From: Citrus sinensis
Taxonomy: Eukaryota; Streptophyta; Magnoliopsida; Sapindales; Rutaceae
Reading direction: 5' to 3'
Assembly (NCBI RefSeq): GCF_022201045.2
Contig: NC_068557.1
Coordinates: forward strand, 22,731,501-22,795,500
DNA length: 64,000 nucleotides
The notes under the pieces were generated by a model, which was not told the DNA's origin, did not search any database, and saw only the letters and a list, made by a program, of their open reading frames with translations. Shown one piece after another: positions 1 through 12,075 of the stretch (position 1 is its first letter; each line of letters starts with the position of its first letter). The position numbers were made by a program, and so were the translations under genes.

Positions 1-203
1 ATGATAAACATAAAAATGTTACCTTAATGATTTGGGAAATCACTCCAAGAACAAGATGACGCTGAAACAAAACAATAAAGGATATCAGCTTTAATGATCA
101 ATAGAATTGCAACATTGAATTATTAAGCATAGTGACAACACACAATTCAAGTCAATGAAATCATGGCAAAAGGGAAAATTAATTAAAAGGCATATACACG
201 TAC

Positions 204-1538
204 CCTTCCCTCGATAAAATCTTGGGTCCCTATGTTAACTACAGTACATCCAATAGCCTTAGCAGAGTTCAGACAGAGGGTATGGTTTTCATTTCTTTCC
301 CACGGGTTAAGCAACCTCTTTGTATTAATAGCTCTTTCATCAATTGTACCAGGAACTGCCACATTGATAAGCTTGCTGCAGGACAAGAATCAAAAGAACA
401 ATTAATAAAATCATCAAAACCTTAACATGTCCAATCAACAAAAAACTTCTAGTTACCAGAGAAGAACTCCATCCTTTACAATCTCGAAAAGATCATTAGA
501 TGAAGGATCAATTGGGAGGTATTTATTTAGAAATTCATCCCCTGCAAGGTAATTATTGATATGTGCAACATAAGATGCTTTTTCGGATTCGCTAATGGTG
601 TGAAGCAATGTGGTGGTTGCAGCCTTGAGGAATGCAGACGAGTTCTTGGCATTGCTTCCTGTTCTTGCATTTGCATGCGCTTGTAGCTTCAAATAAACCT
701 GTACCATGATTTCCAACACAGGTTTCCATCTTTAACGTTGCAGATAGTAAAAGAATTTCTACTTAATAAACAATCAAACAGATAATTTTTTTTTTAATTT
801 CACCTTAAACACAAAGAAATAATTTTATAAATAATGTTTCCAAAATCCAATGACAGCGTTTTTTAAAAAATAATAATAATAACTCTAGAACTCGCGAAAA
901 TTTTTTATATACACTATCTGATTTGTTGTCTGCGTCAATTGCAGAGGATTAGATGAAGTGCAAAAAGATGACTTGCCTTCATCGACTCTGAAGAGCAACC
1001 GACAAGATGATACTTTCATTCACAAAAGCAGGAAACGAAATCCAAAATTTTGATTATAGGAATAGCAGATAAGCGGAAAGAACATAAATCAACCTCCAAA
1101 AGTATGGTGAAACGACACATCGTCCAAATAGAAGGTCGGTGAACGAATGATCGAGTAGACAGAAAAATCAGAGGATGGCATATGAATATCAATCATACCT
1201 TCAAGAAGAGCTCGAAATCAACCTCATCTTGTAGGTCACAATGATAATCTTGAATCAACGAAGCTCTCTCTTCTTCGCTGAGATTTTCTCCGACAACTTT
1301 CAATCTCGACATCTTCGATGCTAAATCGCCTACCGTTAGCTTTCCACTGTCTCTCCTCATGCTCATGAACTGCAAAATTTCATATTTTCTTATTCTTAAA
1401 CATCTCAAAAAAAAGATAAAAACAATGGAAAAATAAAATGGATGAACTTACGTGAGTCTTTAAGCTCCGAAGCTCAACCTGCGTGAACTGGTTTTGAAGC
1501 GATGGATCTGATACAACAATCCCTACGTAACCTGACAT
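204..1538 (-). CDS. Fimbrin (plastin) actin-bundling protein, 5' exons only
   Basis: Fimbrins cross-link actin filaments in the cytosol through calponin-homology (CH) domains. Four coding exons fit on the minus strand with GT..AG borders and continuous phase: 1452-1538, 1199-1369, 457-698 and 204-375. Exon 1 starts at ATG 1538 with [18 protein letters not shown]. Exon 2 carries the degenerate N-terminal EF-hand-like region ([17 protein letters not shown]). Exons 3 and 4 enter the first CH domain, with [32 protein letters not shown] (the Cys codon is split by an intron) and [12 protein letters not shown]. About 224 of an expected 650-700 residues are present; the rest lies beyond the left edge, and bases 1-203 are intron. 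No break is seen. From memory the closest Arabidopsis gene by position would be At5g48460 (FIM2). Family identity is very secure; the orthologue is inferred from gene order. Confidence 0.95.
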
Positions 1539-2292
1539 TTTGCTAATTTCTTTTTTACAGTTTTTTTTTTTTTTTGTTATTGTAACTTAAAAAAAAAAAA
1601 AAAAGGATTCAAGTTCTGCAGCGGATTTGATTTAATGTGAAAATGCGATCTCTCTTTCTTTCTATCTTTCAATTCTAATAGCTCCAGAGTACTGCAGGTG
1701 GAGCAAAGGCTTGCGAGTTTTTTGAATTAGAATTCAAATTATGACCCTTATGTCCCCTCAACCTCAAAGTGATTTATCTCTCTGTCTGAGTAGGAACCTG
1801 GGCCCCACTCCACACTTGGGCTGGGCCACATTTCATAATTCAAATTATGACTAATTTGTCCTCGAACCCGCTTTCTTTTTTTAAAATTTGAAGAGTATAT
1901 AGTTTTTTGTTCTAAATTTTCATGTTTTGGCAAACATACGTTAAAAAAAAAAATTGTATGTAGACTATACGTAAATTAATAAAATTTTCAAGTGCGAAAG
2001 ACAATACAACTATAAGGAATATAACATTATTTTGGATTGCTTGAGTTAGAATTTTCATAATGCGAGGGAAAATAGAAGTTGAATGTATAAATTTGAGTTT
2101 TTATAGGATAAGTATCTTCTTAAATATTAGTGAAAATACATTCTCAAGTTGATTTTAATAACTGTATTATAAGTGTATGTATCTAGATTAAAATACAATA
2201 AATTTTAGATTAAAATACAATAAATTATTATTTTTTTGGATAATATAGTAGTAGATTGTGACCAACTTTTAAAAGGGGGAAAAAAAGGCATT
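1539..2292. other. 5' flank of the fimbrin gene
   Basis: No coding exon is visible. Read on the minus strand, the 150 bases upstream of the fimbrin ATG contain long A/T runs and an AGAAAG-type purine/pyrimidine leader (about 1640-1670). I found no convincing TATA box. The remainder is AT-rich intergenic DNA. Confidence 0.5.
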
Positions 2293-2313
2293 TAATAAGG
2301 AGAAGAAGAGAAC

Positions 2314-2621
2314 CACTTGGGCTAACGAGTAAGTTCACAAATGTGAGGAAATGGGTTCGAGCCTCTGCAGACGCATTACAGGTGTTTAATTTAAATGTTT
2401 TTCCTTGGAACCCCAGAACTTGAGTGAAGGCAGTCTTTCTCCCAGGAGGGGAGTTGACGTCTTTTGAATATTTGAGAGGGTTAAAAAATCTGAGCGGTGC
2501 CATATCAACTTTGATGTCAACAGGTCTCAGTACATATATTTGTATGATTGTACATATCAATTATACTCTCATATAATATGAGTTGTAATTTGAGTAATAA
2601 TCTCATGTCATAAAAAAAAAA
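2314..2621 (+). mobile_element. tRNA-derived SINE with 21-bp target-site duplication
   Basis: A 300-bp element starts just after 2313 and ends in a poly(A) run at about 2612-2621. Its head has a pol III A-box-like stretch (TGGGCTAACGAGT, about 2318) and a B-box-like GGGTTCGAGCC at 2353-2363, as in plant tRNA-derived SINEs. A perfect 21-base direct repeat flanks it at 2293-2313 and 2622-2642 (it begins TAATAAGGAGAAG). That is the mark of LINE-type, target-primed insertion. The perfect duplication suggests a fairly young insertion. A truncated relative of its tail lies near 17530. Confidence 0.85.
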
Positions 2622-2642
2622 TAATAAGGAGAAGAAGAGAAC

Positions 2643-3742
2643 TATTTAAAGCCTAAAGACTAGTATTATTTTGAATTTCCTTAACTAAAAATTACAGAGT
2701 AAGTAAGTTACTGCATTGAATCGCTTACAGGGTAGATTCATGAATAGCATTAATGGAGGTTGGTCATCATGCATTAAATATTTTTGGTAAAAAAATTAGG
2801 CAAAGGACAAGGCAGTCATTCAATACAAGATGATGATTTGGCCATTTTAGGAATTCTGAGCCCCACGTGAAAGAAAAGCTTGCTTGCTTTCCAAAAAGTT
2901 TGAGTTGATTGCAGGGACAGATTACAGTAACGGTCCTTTTTTGTGATTTATTTCCTTTCACTTGAAAATCCAATTCAATAGTAAAAAAACAAGGTTTGGT
3001 AAGCTCTGTTTGATAAATCTTTTCTTCAAGTTACTACAAACACACTAACATAATAATTAAAGAAAGAATTACCCATTTCAATGGAAAAGCACAGAGACAG
3101 CAAATGCTTTTTAGCTTAACGCATGGAGAAAGCAAGATTTACGGCCAAGAAAAAAGAGGCAAAAGTAGCATCAGCAGGCATAATTCACATGGATGTTATG
3201 ACCTAAATTTAACTTCAATTCCCTTGTTATCAACTAAAAAGAGGCATGTGAGTGGGGGGACCAGAGGCAAAGGAGATAGAGATATCGTATCAGAAATGGA
3301 GGTGTTTATGGTTTTAATAGATAGGATGTGATTCAGTTTTACTCATTATATTATTGAGATAAAAGCTGCTACCATAACACAGATTAATCGAGTTTTGACC
3401 AACTTTTTTCGCTTTCAAAGTTACAGTAGACCCAAACTTTTTTCTTAATTGAAGAGATTTGACTTTATAATTAGAATGAGAAGTTTCTCAACATTTCAGC
3501 AGCAGATTACAGCCCATATATCTATACGAGTGAATGATGAGTAATACTACGGTGCTTCGGCTCCTTTATGCACCGAATTTTTCATTACGCTCATTAATTT
3601 TTTCATACAAGTAATCATCATATTTTTTTATAATTGCGACTTGAGAGACGAAGGTTCTAAAGTCGGCTCACGTCACGTGGACAACATCGACTTGTTTATT
3701 ACTTGATCAAAGAAGCTCATGGAGAAAACCAATAGAAAATAA
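2643..3742. other. Intergenic DNA, nothing recognised
   Basis: AT-rich sequence with only short open frames that lack homology, codon bias or splice context. I see no gene, RNA or clear repeat in it. Confidence 0.5.
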
Positions 3743-4611
3743 TGTTGTGTTTACTTGCTGGAGTGGGAGTGAGGAGTGTAGATTCCTCCCACTCCAGCGT
3801 TTACTTCCTCTAAATAGGAAGTGAGTGGGAATCCCACTCCGTGAACCCCACCTATTTTTGGAGTGGGGAGTGGGAGTGGGACTCCCATTGGGAGAGGTCC
3901 CACTCCCACCTCTTCCTTTTTTACCCTTTTATTTTTTTTATTTAATTTAATTTAATATTTTATAATTAATAAAATAAAATAAATATTATTATATTTATTT
4001 GAATAATAATATTATATTTAACTAAATAATAATTTGCATTGATTCTAAGTTAAAATTATTTTAAAATAATATTATTATATTAATAGAGAATTAATAAATG
4101 TAATATTATTATATTTATTTTTAAAATAATAGTATTATATTTATTTAATATTAATAATAATAAATAGTTTATTCTAAGAAAATATTAATTTTGTACTAAA
4201 TAATATTATATTATTATTTTATATAATAATAAATTTAATATAATTATATTAAATAAAATAAAATAAGGTTTCATTTTGTATTAAAATTAATAATTTATTG
4301 TTCATAATTAAGAATATTAATAATTATAATAAATTTACAAATATAATAAAATAAATATTATTCATTAAATATATTTTTTATTAGTTTTGTAATTAAAAAC
4401 TATAATTCTTTAAATAAGGATAAAATTGTAATTTGAAACTATTTACTCCCAATCCAAGATAAAGTAAACACATAAATTGGATTCTGATCTCTAATCCATA
4501 CTTCCATTCCAGTGTAAGTAAACAACCTACTCCCACTCCCACTCCACACTCCCAATCCTAGGATTCCCACTCCTCAGGATTCCCAATCCAATCCAAAAAG
4601 TAAACGCTACC
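3743..4611. mobile_element. Harbinger/Tourist-like MITE (non-autonomous)
   Basis: An 869-bp element with short imperfect terminal inverted repeats sharing GTTTACTT (left TGTTGTGTTTACTT; right, reversed, GGTAGCGTTTACTT). A 3-bp TAA repeat flanks it at 3740-3742 and 4612-4614. Both ends carry many copies of a GAGTGGGAGTG-type subterminal motif in opposite orientation, which could be transposase binding sites. The core (about 3930-4440) is almost pure A/T. There is no coding capacity. TAA duplications and subterminal repeats point to PIF/Harbinger; a hAT-like origin is less likely. Confidence 0.7.
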
Positions 4612-4614
4612 TAA

Positions 4615-5281
4615 ATAGAGAGCATGAGGGGAGCAGCTTAGGCAAAGGCGAATAGTGAGGCCCAGTCAGTGATGATACGTAATAACAAGGAGGTGTGGTG
4701 ACAAATCCAGGTCGGTGGGAGATATATATATATATGTATGCATGTATCTATATACACATTTTGCTTTACCAGAAAGGCAACACTCCTTAAGGCAAGCAAC
4801 ACAAGAGGGCTTGTGGGGAAAAGCTCTTCTAAATTATTGGGGGAATATGCAGCATCCTTGCTGTGTTTGCTTCTACACCTCACTACATTCAAATCATTAC
4901 AAAGGTCTACACCGATCCCGAAATATATCACCATTGTTATCGAGTAGGTCCCTAACCCACATGCCATTCCACTATTGTTAACCGGACACTGAAATCTTCA
5001 TCATTGTTAGCTGATTTAGGATGTAACTGCAGCATCATTTTGAGAGTTCATATGGGCTTCACTCTTTGCCATCATTGAGGACCTGATTAGGGATTTAAAA
5101 GATATTACAATGCACATTTCATTATAAACCAAGATGTCGGTGAACAAACATTAAATTAACATATCTACATATGTTTAACAGTTACTTGGCCTCGTTGATG
5201 TTAGCCAAATACTTCACGTCTTTCCAATAGCATAAGACGATTAAAATGGGGTTAATAATGTAGTGAAAAATTTACCACCTG
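4615..5281. other. 3' flank of the PRDA1-like gene
   Basis: This segment lies downstream of the stop codon of the minus-strand gene and probably includes its 3' UTR. A short (TA)n run sits at about 4724-4735. The open frames here have no recognisable similarity. Confidence 0.4.
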
Positions 5282-8200
5282 TTAGAATGCTATTTCTTGA
5301 AGAACTTGAAGTGTCTTCTGATGGACCTGGATGCAAGATACAGAGAAGAATGGGTCACACAAGGAATGACGAATACGACTAGTAAGTGAACAGATTTTAC
5401 TGAGAAGCTATTCAACCTTAGAACTTGTGCAGACAAAATGACACTACGTTTTGGTTAAGGGAGTTGATGAAGAGGCAATATTAAAACACAGGTGTCCAAG
5501 TTTGTGAGTTCATCAATTAATAAAAAACATTCTCTTAAACCCGCCAATTATATTGCAAAAATATTTTCACAGAAAAACAGCAGGTCCCGAAATAAGTCTC
5601 TATGTACAACAAAACTTTTAAAAATATATATATAACAAAAAGTAATTAAGCAATCGGGGAAGACTACTTAATCAAAAGGAGAGACAAGGTTATAGAACAG
5701 TGTCAGGGGAAACAGTAGTTACCCATTCAAGATGTTGTGCTGTAATGCCAGGGACATTTCCGGAGTATATACCACCTAAGACCTGCAAGTCCAATAATAA
5801 AAGTTGGTCAGTTTTAATCTATCCTTATCTACTAGTTGTGAAGACCATCGTAAAAAAAAATTACTGAGATGATCAGAGGCCCAAACAAATTAAAGCAAGA
5901 GACAGTGACACTTTATCTGCTAGTTGCCAAGATCACCATCAAAAAAGAAAAAAAAAACAAGAGATGCAATATAGCCAACGGCAGTAATAAAGTGATTACC
6001 TTCGTTACAGTCTCAAGAAACATTCCAGGGCGCACAGGAAGAGGTTTCTTTCCAGTAACACTTCCCTGGGGATCATAACAACATGATCATAAAACAGACC
6101 ATCATAACACCAAGAATTGGGAAAACATATTGACCTAATATAAAGATAACACATTTCAACTAATGGCGAAAAAGTACACATAAGTCATATCAGGGATGAA
6201 TCCCACCCTTCCTGCAATTCCACTGGAATTCCTATCAGCAGAGGTCTGATCACCGACATCATTATCTGCACCTTCACCTTTCCCTAGCATTACATTTTTT
6301 ATCATTTCCCCAACAGTTTTCCCAGGCTTCAGAGCCACCAGTTTGGTTAAGAAGTTCACCTGAATTATTGAATTGAAGTGAAGCCAATGATCAATAATAA
6401 GAAGAATATAACAACACTCACGCATAGATTTAATCAAGATGAACAATAGTTATCAATAGTATACTTAAAAAGTAAGAAGAGTGAATTAAGGAAAATGAGA
6501 AACAGCCACATATAATTGATATAAGTCCTATAAAGGCAGGGATAAAGACCTCAGATTCGGGAAGTGTATTAAAACCACGATCATTCCGTTCATCCAGTAT
6601 TCCACCTCCCATCATGTTTCGAGCTTCCTCTCTGATCAAAACAAGCCGTGCAAGTAGCTTTCTATCCGGAACAACTGGTCGAGTTTCCATTGTCTGCATA
6701 AGTTTCAAATCACAAGAGAAAAATTGGGGAAAAACATAATGAAGACATTTACTGAACCCATAATTCGAACAGCCAATTGAAAAAAATGTGTTCGCTGAAC
6801 TTAGAGTCAATGGTAGAATGCTTGATACAGAACAAACTTTACATGACTTCCAACTAAAGACTCTCAAACTGTAAATTTTGAGCTACATCACTAGCTCTTC
6901 CATGATGAATCTTTATTGCAACAATAATGATTAAAACTCATTTTTAGCAAGCTAACTTACATTTGGTGTTAAATGTGATGCATTTTTCATATTTATCATT
7001 GTACAAATCTTCACATTTAAATGCCCGATGAATAGGCTAACCACTTTCTCATTTATTTTGTTATTTGAGCATGCAACAAACAAGGAGGTATTTAAATTGT
7101 TACTCTTGTCTAATTCTTTTGAACTCTCTGCCTAAATTCTACTGCTTCAAGAACCCAGACATCTAAGTCAGAGCGGTAGTCCTACAAAGGAAGATTCAGG
7201 AATGCCAGTAAATATCAGCAAACAACTGTAATTAATGTGATGAACTCAACTGCCTATCAGGAAAAAGGGATTTCAATTTATATTCCTGAGATGCAAGGGG
7301 TAGAGATTGCTAACGATCATGAAAGAGAGTTGTAACAGCAAAAAGAAGAAGTTTTAAAACACACAATGCACAATTTGAAATATGCAACAATGGTATAACT
7401 TATGAGAAAAGAACAGAGTAGTTTCTGAATTAATTACCTCTAGCAAGTCATCAGCCTGGTTAGCTATATCATTGAGATTTGCACAGGGAAGATGAACTTT
7501 GAGCCCATTCTCACCTTTAAAGATGCCCCCACCAGCAGCCACTCGGCGCATCAATTCATGTCTGCTATCTTTTTGGGGAGTTCTGCAGAGAAGGCCAATC
7601 ACTTGAACCTATACAGAGAAATCAAATTATTGAATGCATGGGTTATAATTTGAATTAGCTTTCAAATCGATAATTAGAATATGTAACCGGTATACAGAAA
7701 CTTCCTAACATGTGGTGGACACTTTTTGGTAAGATGTGATAATACAGTCTCCTTGACCACCTCCAACAGAGCCTTGCGCTTCAGAGGCAACAAATAAACA
7801 GTCAAAAACCATTTCTAAGTTCCAAGTAATCATAAAACTAAACAAAGTATATGATATGTGTCAGCAACAAAACACAGAGAATCATTGCAATGACTAAAAA
7901 CCATGCAAGCAGGAAAGGTGACATGGAAAATACGACTTAAATCATGCATAGAACAGGATGTTGTTTGTCAACCATATTCTAATATCAGTAAAATGGCTAT
8001 GGACCAGTTCCTTGAAAACATAGCCCTAATTGTATATGTCCATCAATAAGGAAGTCCACCCGTAAAGTTAATAACAACTCATACTCATACAACTTCCATG
8101 GTATGAAACTTTCGTTCTCAAAAACTTTCAAAAAAGTACCAAATTGGAAACATCTTCCAATCATTTTTAAGCAGCTACAGAAGGCAAATAAGGACACATA

Positions 8201-8994
8201 ATAAAATACCAATCAGCCATAAAGTAGGAATAGCAAATATTGTTAGAAGAAGACGTATAATTTGCATTCCAGTTTACCCTGAATACGAAAAAAGTACTCA
8301 AACCATATGATTTGGGTCGTTAGCCTTCCATTAAAATTACATTAAGAATGTTGAAAATCGCAGTTTCAAGCACTATACATGAGCAAAAATTATACCTTAT
8401 CATCTTGGTCATTTTCAGCTTGCTGGATCATGTAATCCAGAGCCATCATAAAGCCAGGCTCCATCTCATCAACTCTTTTACCTATAACTCCTTGCGCCGT
8501 CAATTCCACAGCCACCTCCGCAGACGCTTCATCCATGTTCATATTTTCCAGCTGTAGCCACATATTATAAAGACAGAATAATTCGTTTAATTGTTCATTT
8601 TTGGAAAAAAGAGAATTGATTGATGAGCTGAGAGTAATAAATGAAAACTCACCAGCGTAATCATCTCTTGAAGCACAGAGGTGACTTGCTCACCTCCTTT
8701 GAGTATAGCTTCGTACTGGGCATTATTCATTTCTTGGTCTCCATTTATGTGTTGCTTCCGTCGGGTCCTGTCAGTTCTGTCTTGCAAGTCCAGCTCTTCA
8801 TCTGGGAAACCTCCACCCACTACATAGCTGCTGCAAAAGGTCACTAACTGATTCTTCTCCGTCGGTTGTTTGAGTTGCCGTTGACACAGCTGCTGATTGT
8901 GTTGAGATGTGAATGAAATCCAAGAAGAAGCGAAATCATTTGGAGCTGTAGAAGCTAAAGATAATGGAATCAACCGGACGGACGCCTGCAACAT
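5282..8994 (-). CDS. PRDA1: PRDA1-like plastid protein (PEP-related development arrested 1 family), 410 aa
   Basis: Nine exons join in frame on the minus strand: 8653-8994, 8396-8551, 7710-7778, 7438-7608, 6550-6693, 6180-6359, 6000-6065, 5723-5782 and 5282-5326 (1233 bp with stop). All borders are GT..AG. The start is ATG 8994; upstream in-frame codons give no better ATG. The first ~60 residues are rich in Ser, Ala and Arg/Gln and poor in acids, as in a chloroplast transit peptide. The body includes YEAILKGGEQVTSVLQEM, PGFMMALDYMIQQAEND, VIGLLCRTPQKDSRHELM and a GKTVGEMIKNVML segment. It matches, from memory, a plant-specific family that includes Arabidopsis PRDA1, a nucleoid protein needed for plastid-encoded RNA polymerase activity. 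PRDA1 is chosen over its 'seed maturation-like' paralogues because of the neighbouring fimbrin and VOC genes. No known catalytic motif is seen. Confidence 0.75.
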
Positions 8995-9766
8995 TTCGTA
9001 ACTTGCTACTGCTCCCGGGGTTCTGGGTTTTTGGGTAGACAACAATATAACATTAATTAGTTAAGACAGTGAAATTATCGTTTAATTTTCTTTTGAAAAA
9101 ATAAATAAATAAACGACGTCGCTGAAGACCAAACAACGAGCTCGTGATCAACCCGTAAGTCGATTAAGGAATTTACAACAAAGTCCCTAACCAACCAAAC
9201 ACGGAGTAAAAACTAATAAGGTTTGAAGGCCGTTAGGAAAACAGAAAACTGCCCCTTTGATTCTCCAAGGCTTAGTTGGGAAAACGATTTCACGTTTTTG
9301 GGTGAATATTCCGTTTCCATATGCTTAGCGGTAGGAATTAGGAAGTAGAAAGAAACGGTCACCTCCTCCACTTTAATCCAGGGTTAACAATGCCAGAGAC
9401 GAGCGGCTTTGAAAGAGTTGAGGAATAATGTTGATACCAAATCGGGGGAGACGAATCGTAGGGCTTGTGAGTGGGGGCTTCTTCGCTGGGTACAAAATGT
9501 CTTCTTTTATGCGCATTAGTTGATTTAGTTCAAAAATCGATAATTGCAGCCGCCGACTGTCGGAGTATAATCCACTACCACATGGTTAAAAGTCATAGGC
9601 AGTGATGGTAAATTGTGGGCCAGACCTTTTTAAGTTTATGCCCAAATTCAAGTTATTGGTAACAAGGCCAAGGGGCCTAGTTCGAGTATGGATAAGCTTA
9701 GGCTTCAATTAATTTTTTAATGAAGTTAAAAAAACATTAGATTAAAGATAGTTATCCAGTATATAA
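8995..9766. other. Promoter side and intergenic DNA of the PRDA1-like gene
   Basis: Upstream of the minus-strand ATG at 8994. Only short non-conserved frames occur and no clear TATA box was found. The region to 9766 is otherwise featureless. Confidence 0.4.
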
Positions 9767-9901
9767 GGTATGTTTAAGAATGAGGTACTGTAATTTTTAA
9801 ACTACAGCAGTTATGAAGTAAAAAATACGTATGGGAGTAGAAATTGAGAAAAAAAAATTTGTTAAGCTGTCAAAACCTAACTATAAGTGTTACCAAACAC
9901 C
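9767..9901. mobile_element. Short MITE-like inverted-repeat element
   Basis: A 135-bp stretch whose ends are imperfect inverted repeats (left GGTATGTTTAAGAATG; right, reversed, GGTGTTTGGTAACACT). It is flanked by TAA on the left and TTA on the right, which agree in only two of three bases. The size and ends resemble Tourist-type MITEs, but the weak duplication keeps confidence low. Confidence 0.35.
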
Positions 9902-10177
9902 TTAGTAGATAGGCTTTGACCGCCTAACTACCTGACCACATTCTCAAACAAGCTAATAGTAGTGCAATAGTTAAATACATAAGATCTTACCAACCAACAT
10001 AATAAACCACAAATACTAATATCGAAAATAAACTATTTTAATATTTGCGAACCATCTTCTTCTTCATCTTTCAATTCCTCACTAGTAAGTTTTTCTCAAG
10101 AACTCCAATGAGTGTTAAAATAAATAGTAAAGCAAAAAACAATTAGTAATTGATTTTGTAAAGAATATATTTATACC

Positions 10178-12075
10178 TTGACTAGCTCATATCCAATGCT
10201 GAGAGCACATGATTGCTTCCAACATGTTTAGGTGCAATCTTTACAATGTGGACTAAAGATTCTAACCCCTGTACTAAAAGTAGACTCCAATGCAAGAGTT
10301 GTCATAGGCATGGCTAAAAAATCCCTGGCCATCTCAACCAAAATTTACTTTTTTTCATCTTCTACATTGTAGAACACCAAAGTTCGAAGTAATAGATTGA
10401 CAATTTTAACTTTTGTTCATCCTCCAAATACTTATCAAAATCGGACTTCGAACTAATAGGTTGACAATTTTAGGCTGCATATACATCAAAATCACCCATA
10501 TCATCTACATCAACAAAATCAATATGAGATTCGTTCGAAGAAACAATATTTAAGGTAGAAGACTCATCGAGAACACTGTTTCTCGCAATTGAGGATTTGG
10601 CCTCATAATTATTAACCATTTCATCACAAAGCTCATGCACTCTCTTAAGTTAATTTTAAAGACCAACTATATAAATCTTTGGATAATAGTAATTAACCAA
10701 CACCATCTTGTATCTCAAATCAAGAATAACAACTATGACCAATACCCCACTAATACTTAAAAAAATCTTCCCAATACTTCAAAAATTTTTCAATCATGTT
10801 ATATTGCAAGAACTTATGATGTTTGCCGCCCCTTCAATAAAATCCTCATTTTACAAACCACTGAAAAAAAAAATAGATTAGCTGTGGGGGTATGTTATAC
10901 CCAAAAAGATTTCAATCTAGCTAGAAAATCATCTCAAATAATCCAACATTTGCTTAGAGAACTCCTATTTCTCACTACTAAACAAACACTCATATTGTGG
11001 CTCAAGTGCTTGCAGTTGAGAAAAAATATATTTGTACTTCACTCCAAGTTCAACCATAATGAAAGTAGAACTCCATTTAGTTGGACGATCAAACCCAACT
11101 TTTTCACATTTGTTATCTGTACTTAACGTGCAACCAACTCAAACTTTTCTAGTTGTTTTGGCGACGAATGCCAAGAAGATACATTGTCTCTAACATGTGC
11201 AATATCACTCTCAATCATTGACAATCTATCCTTCACAATTAGAGTCAAATATGAGCCACACACCATACATCAAAAAATTTACCACACAATATCATTGTCT
11301 TAATTGACAACAATCCCTTCAATCTATCAACCATTGCTTCATTAATGGAACAATTATCCAAATTAACCTTGGATATCCTTCAATCCAAATTCCAATCCAA
11401 CAAATATTTTACTAAAATTTGGGGAAAGACAGTCAGTTATCTGTGGGGCTTGCACATAAATAAACATATTCATTAAAAAATAATAAAAATTATGCAAAGT
11501 TATAAAAGAATTATTAAATAAAAATTTTAATATTTAGTAAAGTAACTATCTCAGGATGTTTTGAATCCAACTCACGTATACTAGTTTGCATGTCTGTAAT
11601 AAGCCACCCTACTATTATTAATCTCTAATAAATTCATTGCTTTCGCCTTTTCTGCATTATATAAACTAAATATCTCATTCTTTAAGGCGTTTCTAAAGAT
11701 AGGTTTCACCAATGGGTTATAATAATCAACAATATCTCTCAATTGCTCATACTTGACAAACCTAAAAGGAAGCTCATTTTTTACAACCACTGGCAGCCAA
11801 TGGATCAAATAAATTTCAAGCACGCCATTTTCAGTCCTCGCCAAGTGTTGCTTATTCAGAAAAACCTCTTTCAATGTTGGCTAATTAAAACAGTGAAGAA
11901 TTTGTCTAGCAAGGTTATTCAAGTTACTGGTTCCTAATCCACAACTAAGGACTGGTCCACAATAATTGTATTTTTTCTTCTCTACCCCACTGACGTTTAT
12001 CTTTGCGAAATAATCCCCAAAATTTAAGACAGCCCTCTGTTTTTTTTTTTCAACTACGTATTCATTCTTGAACAT
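10178..12075 (-). pseudogene. Decayed hAT-family transposase (BED zinc finger / DAYSLEEPER-like)
   Basis: Reading the minus strand from 12075, conserved hAT blocks appear in order but in broken frames. First is a BED-finger remnant (KYNYCG...GTSNLNNL, 11881-12075). Next is an N-terminal block (ELPFRFVKYEQLRDIVDYYNP, 11581-11874). A central block follows (KDRLSMIESDIAHVRDNVSS, about 11170-11250). Last is the C-terminal dimerisation region (KSDFDKYLEDEQ near 10430 and ARDFLAMPMTTLALESTFST near 10290). Several stops and frameshifts interrupt it, so it is inactive. A roughly 60-bp internal duplication (TTCGAA..TTGACAATTTTA at about 10383 and 10447) adds to the decay. Terminal repeats were not located. 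Family assignment is from conserved hAT blocks. Confidence 0.8.

Noticed and set aside
2228-2560. 110-codon minus-strand open frame
   Set aside because: It lies inside and beside the SINE and is antisense to it.
4638-4981. Overlapping open frames of 88-109 codons on both strands
   Set aside because: No homology, composition bias or splice context; region is 3' flank of the PRDA1-like gene.
8587-9045. Longer N-terminus for the PRDA1-like protein starting at 9045
   Set aside because: The codon at 9045 is TTG, not ATG; the first in-frame ATG is 8994 and gives a transit-peptide-like start.
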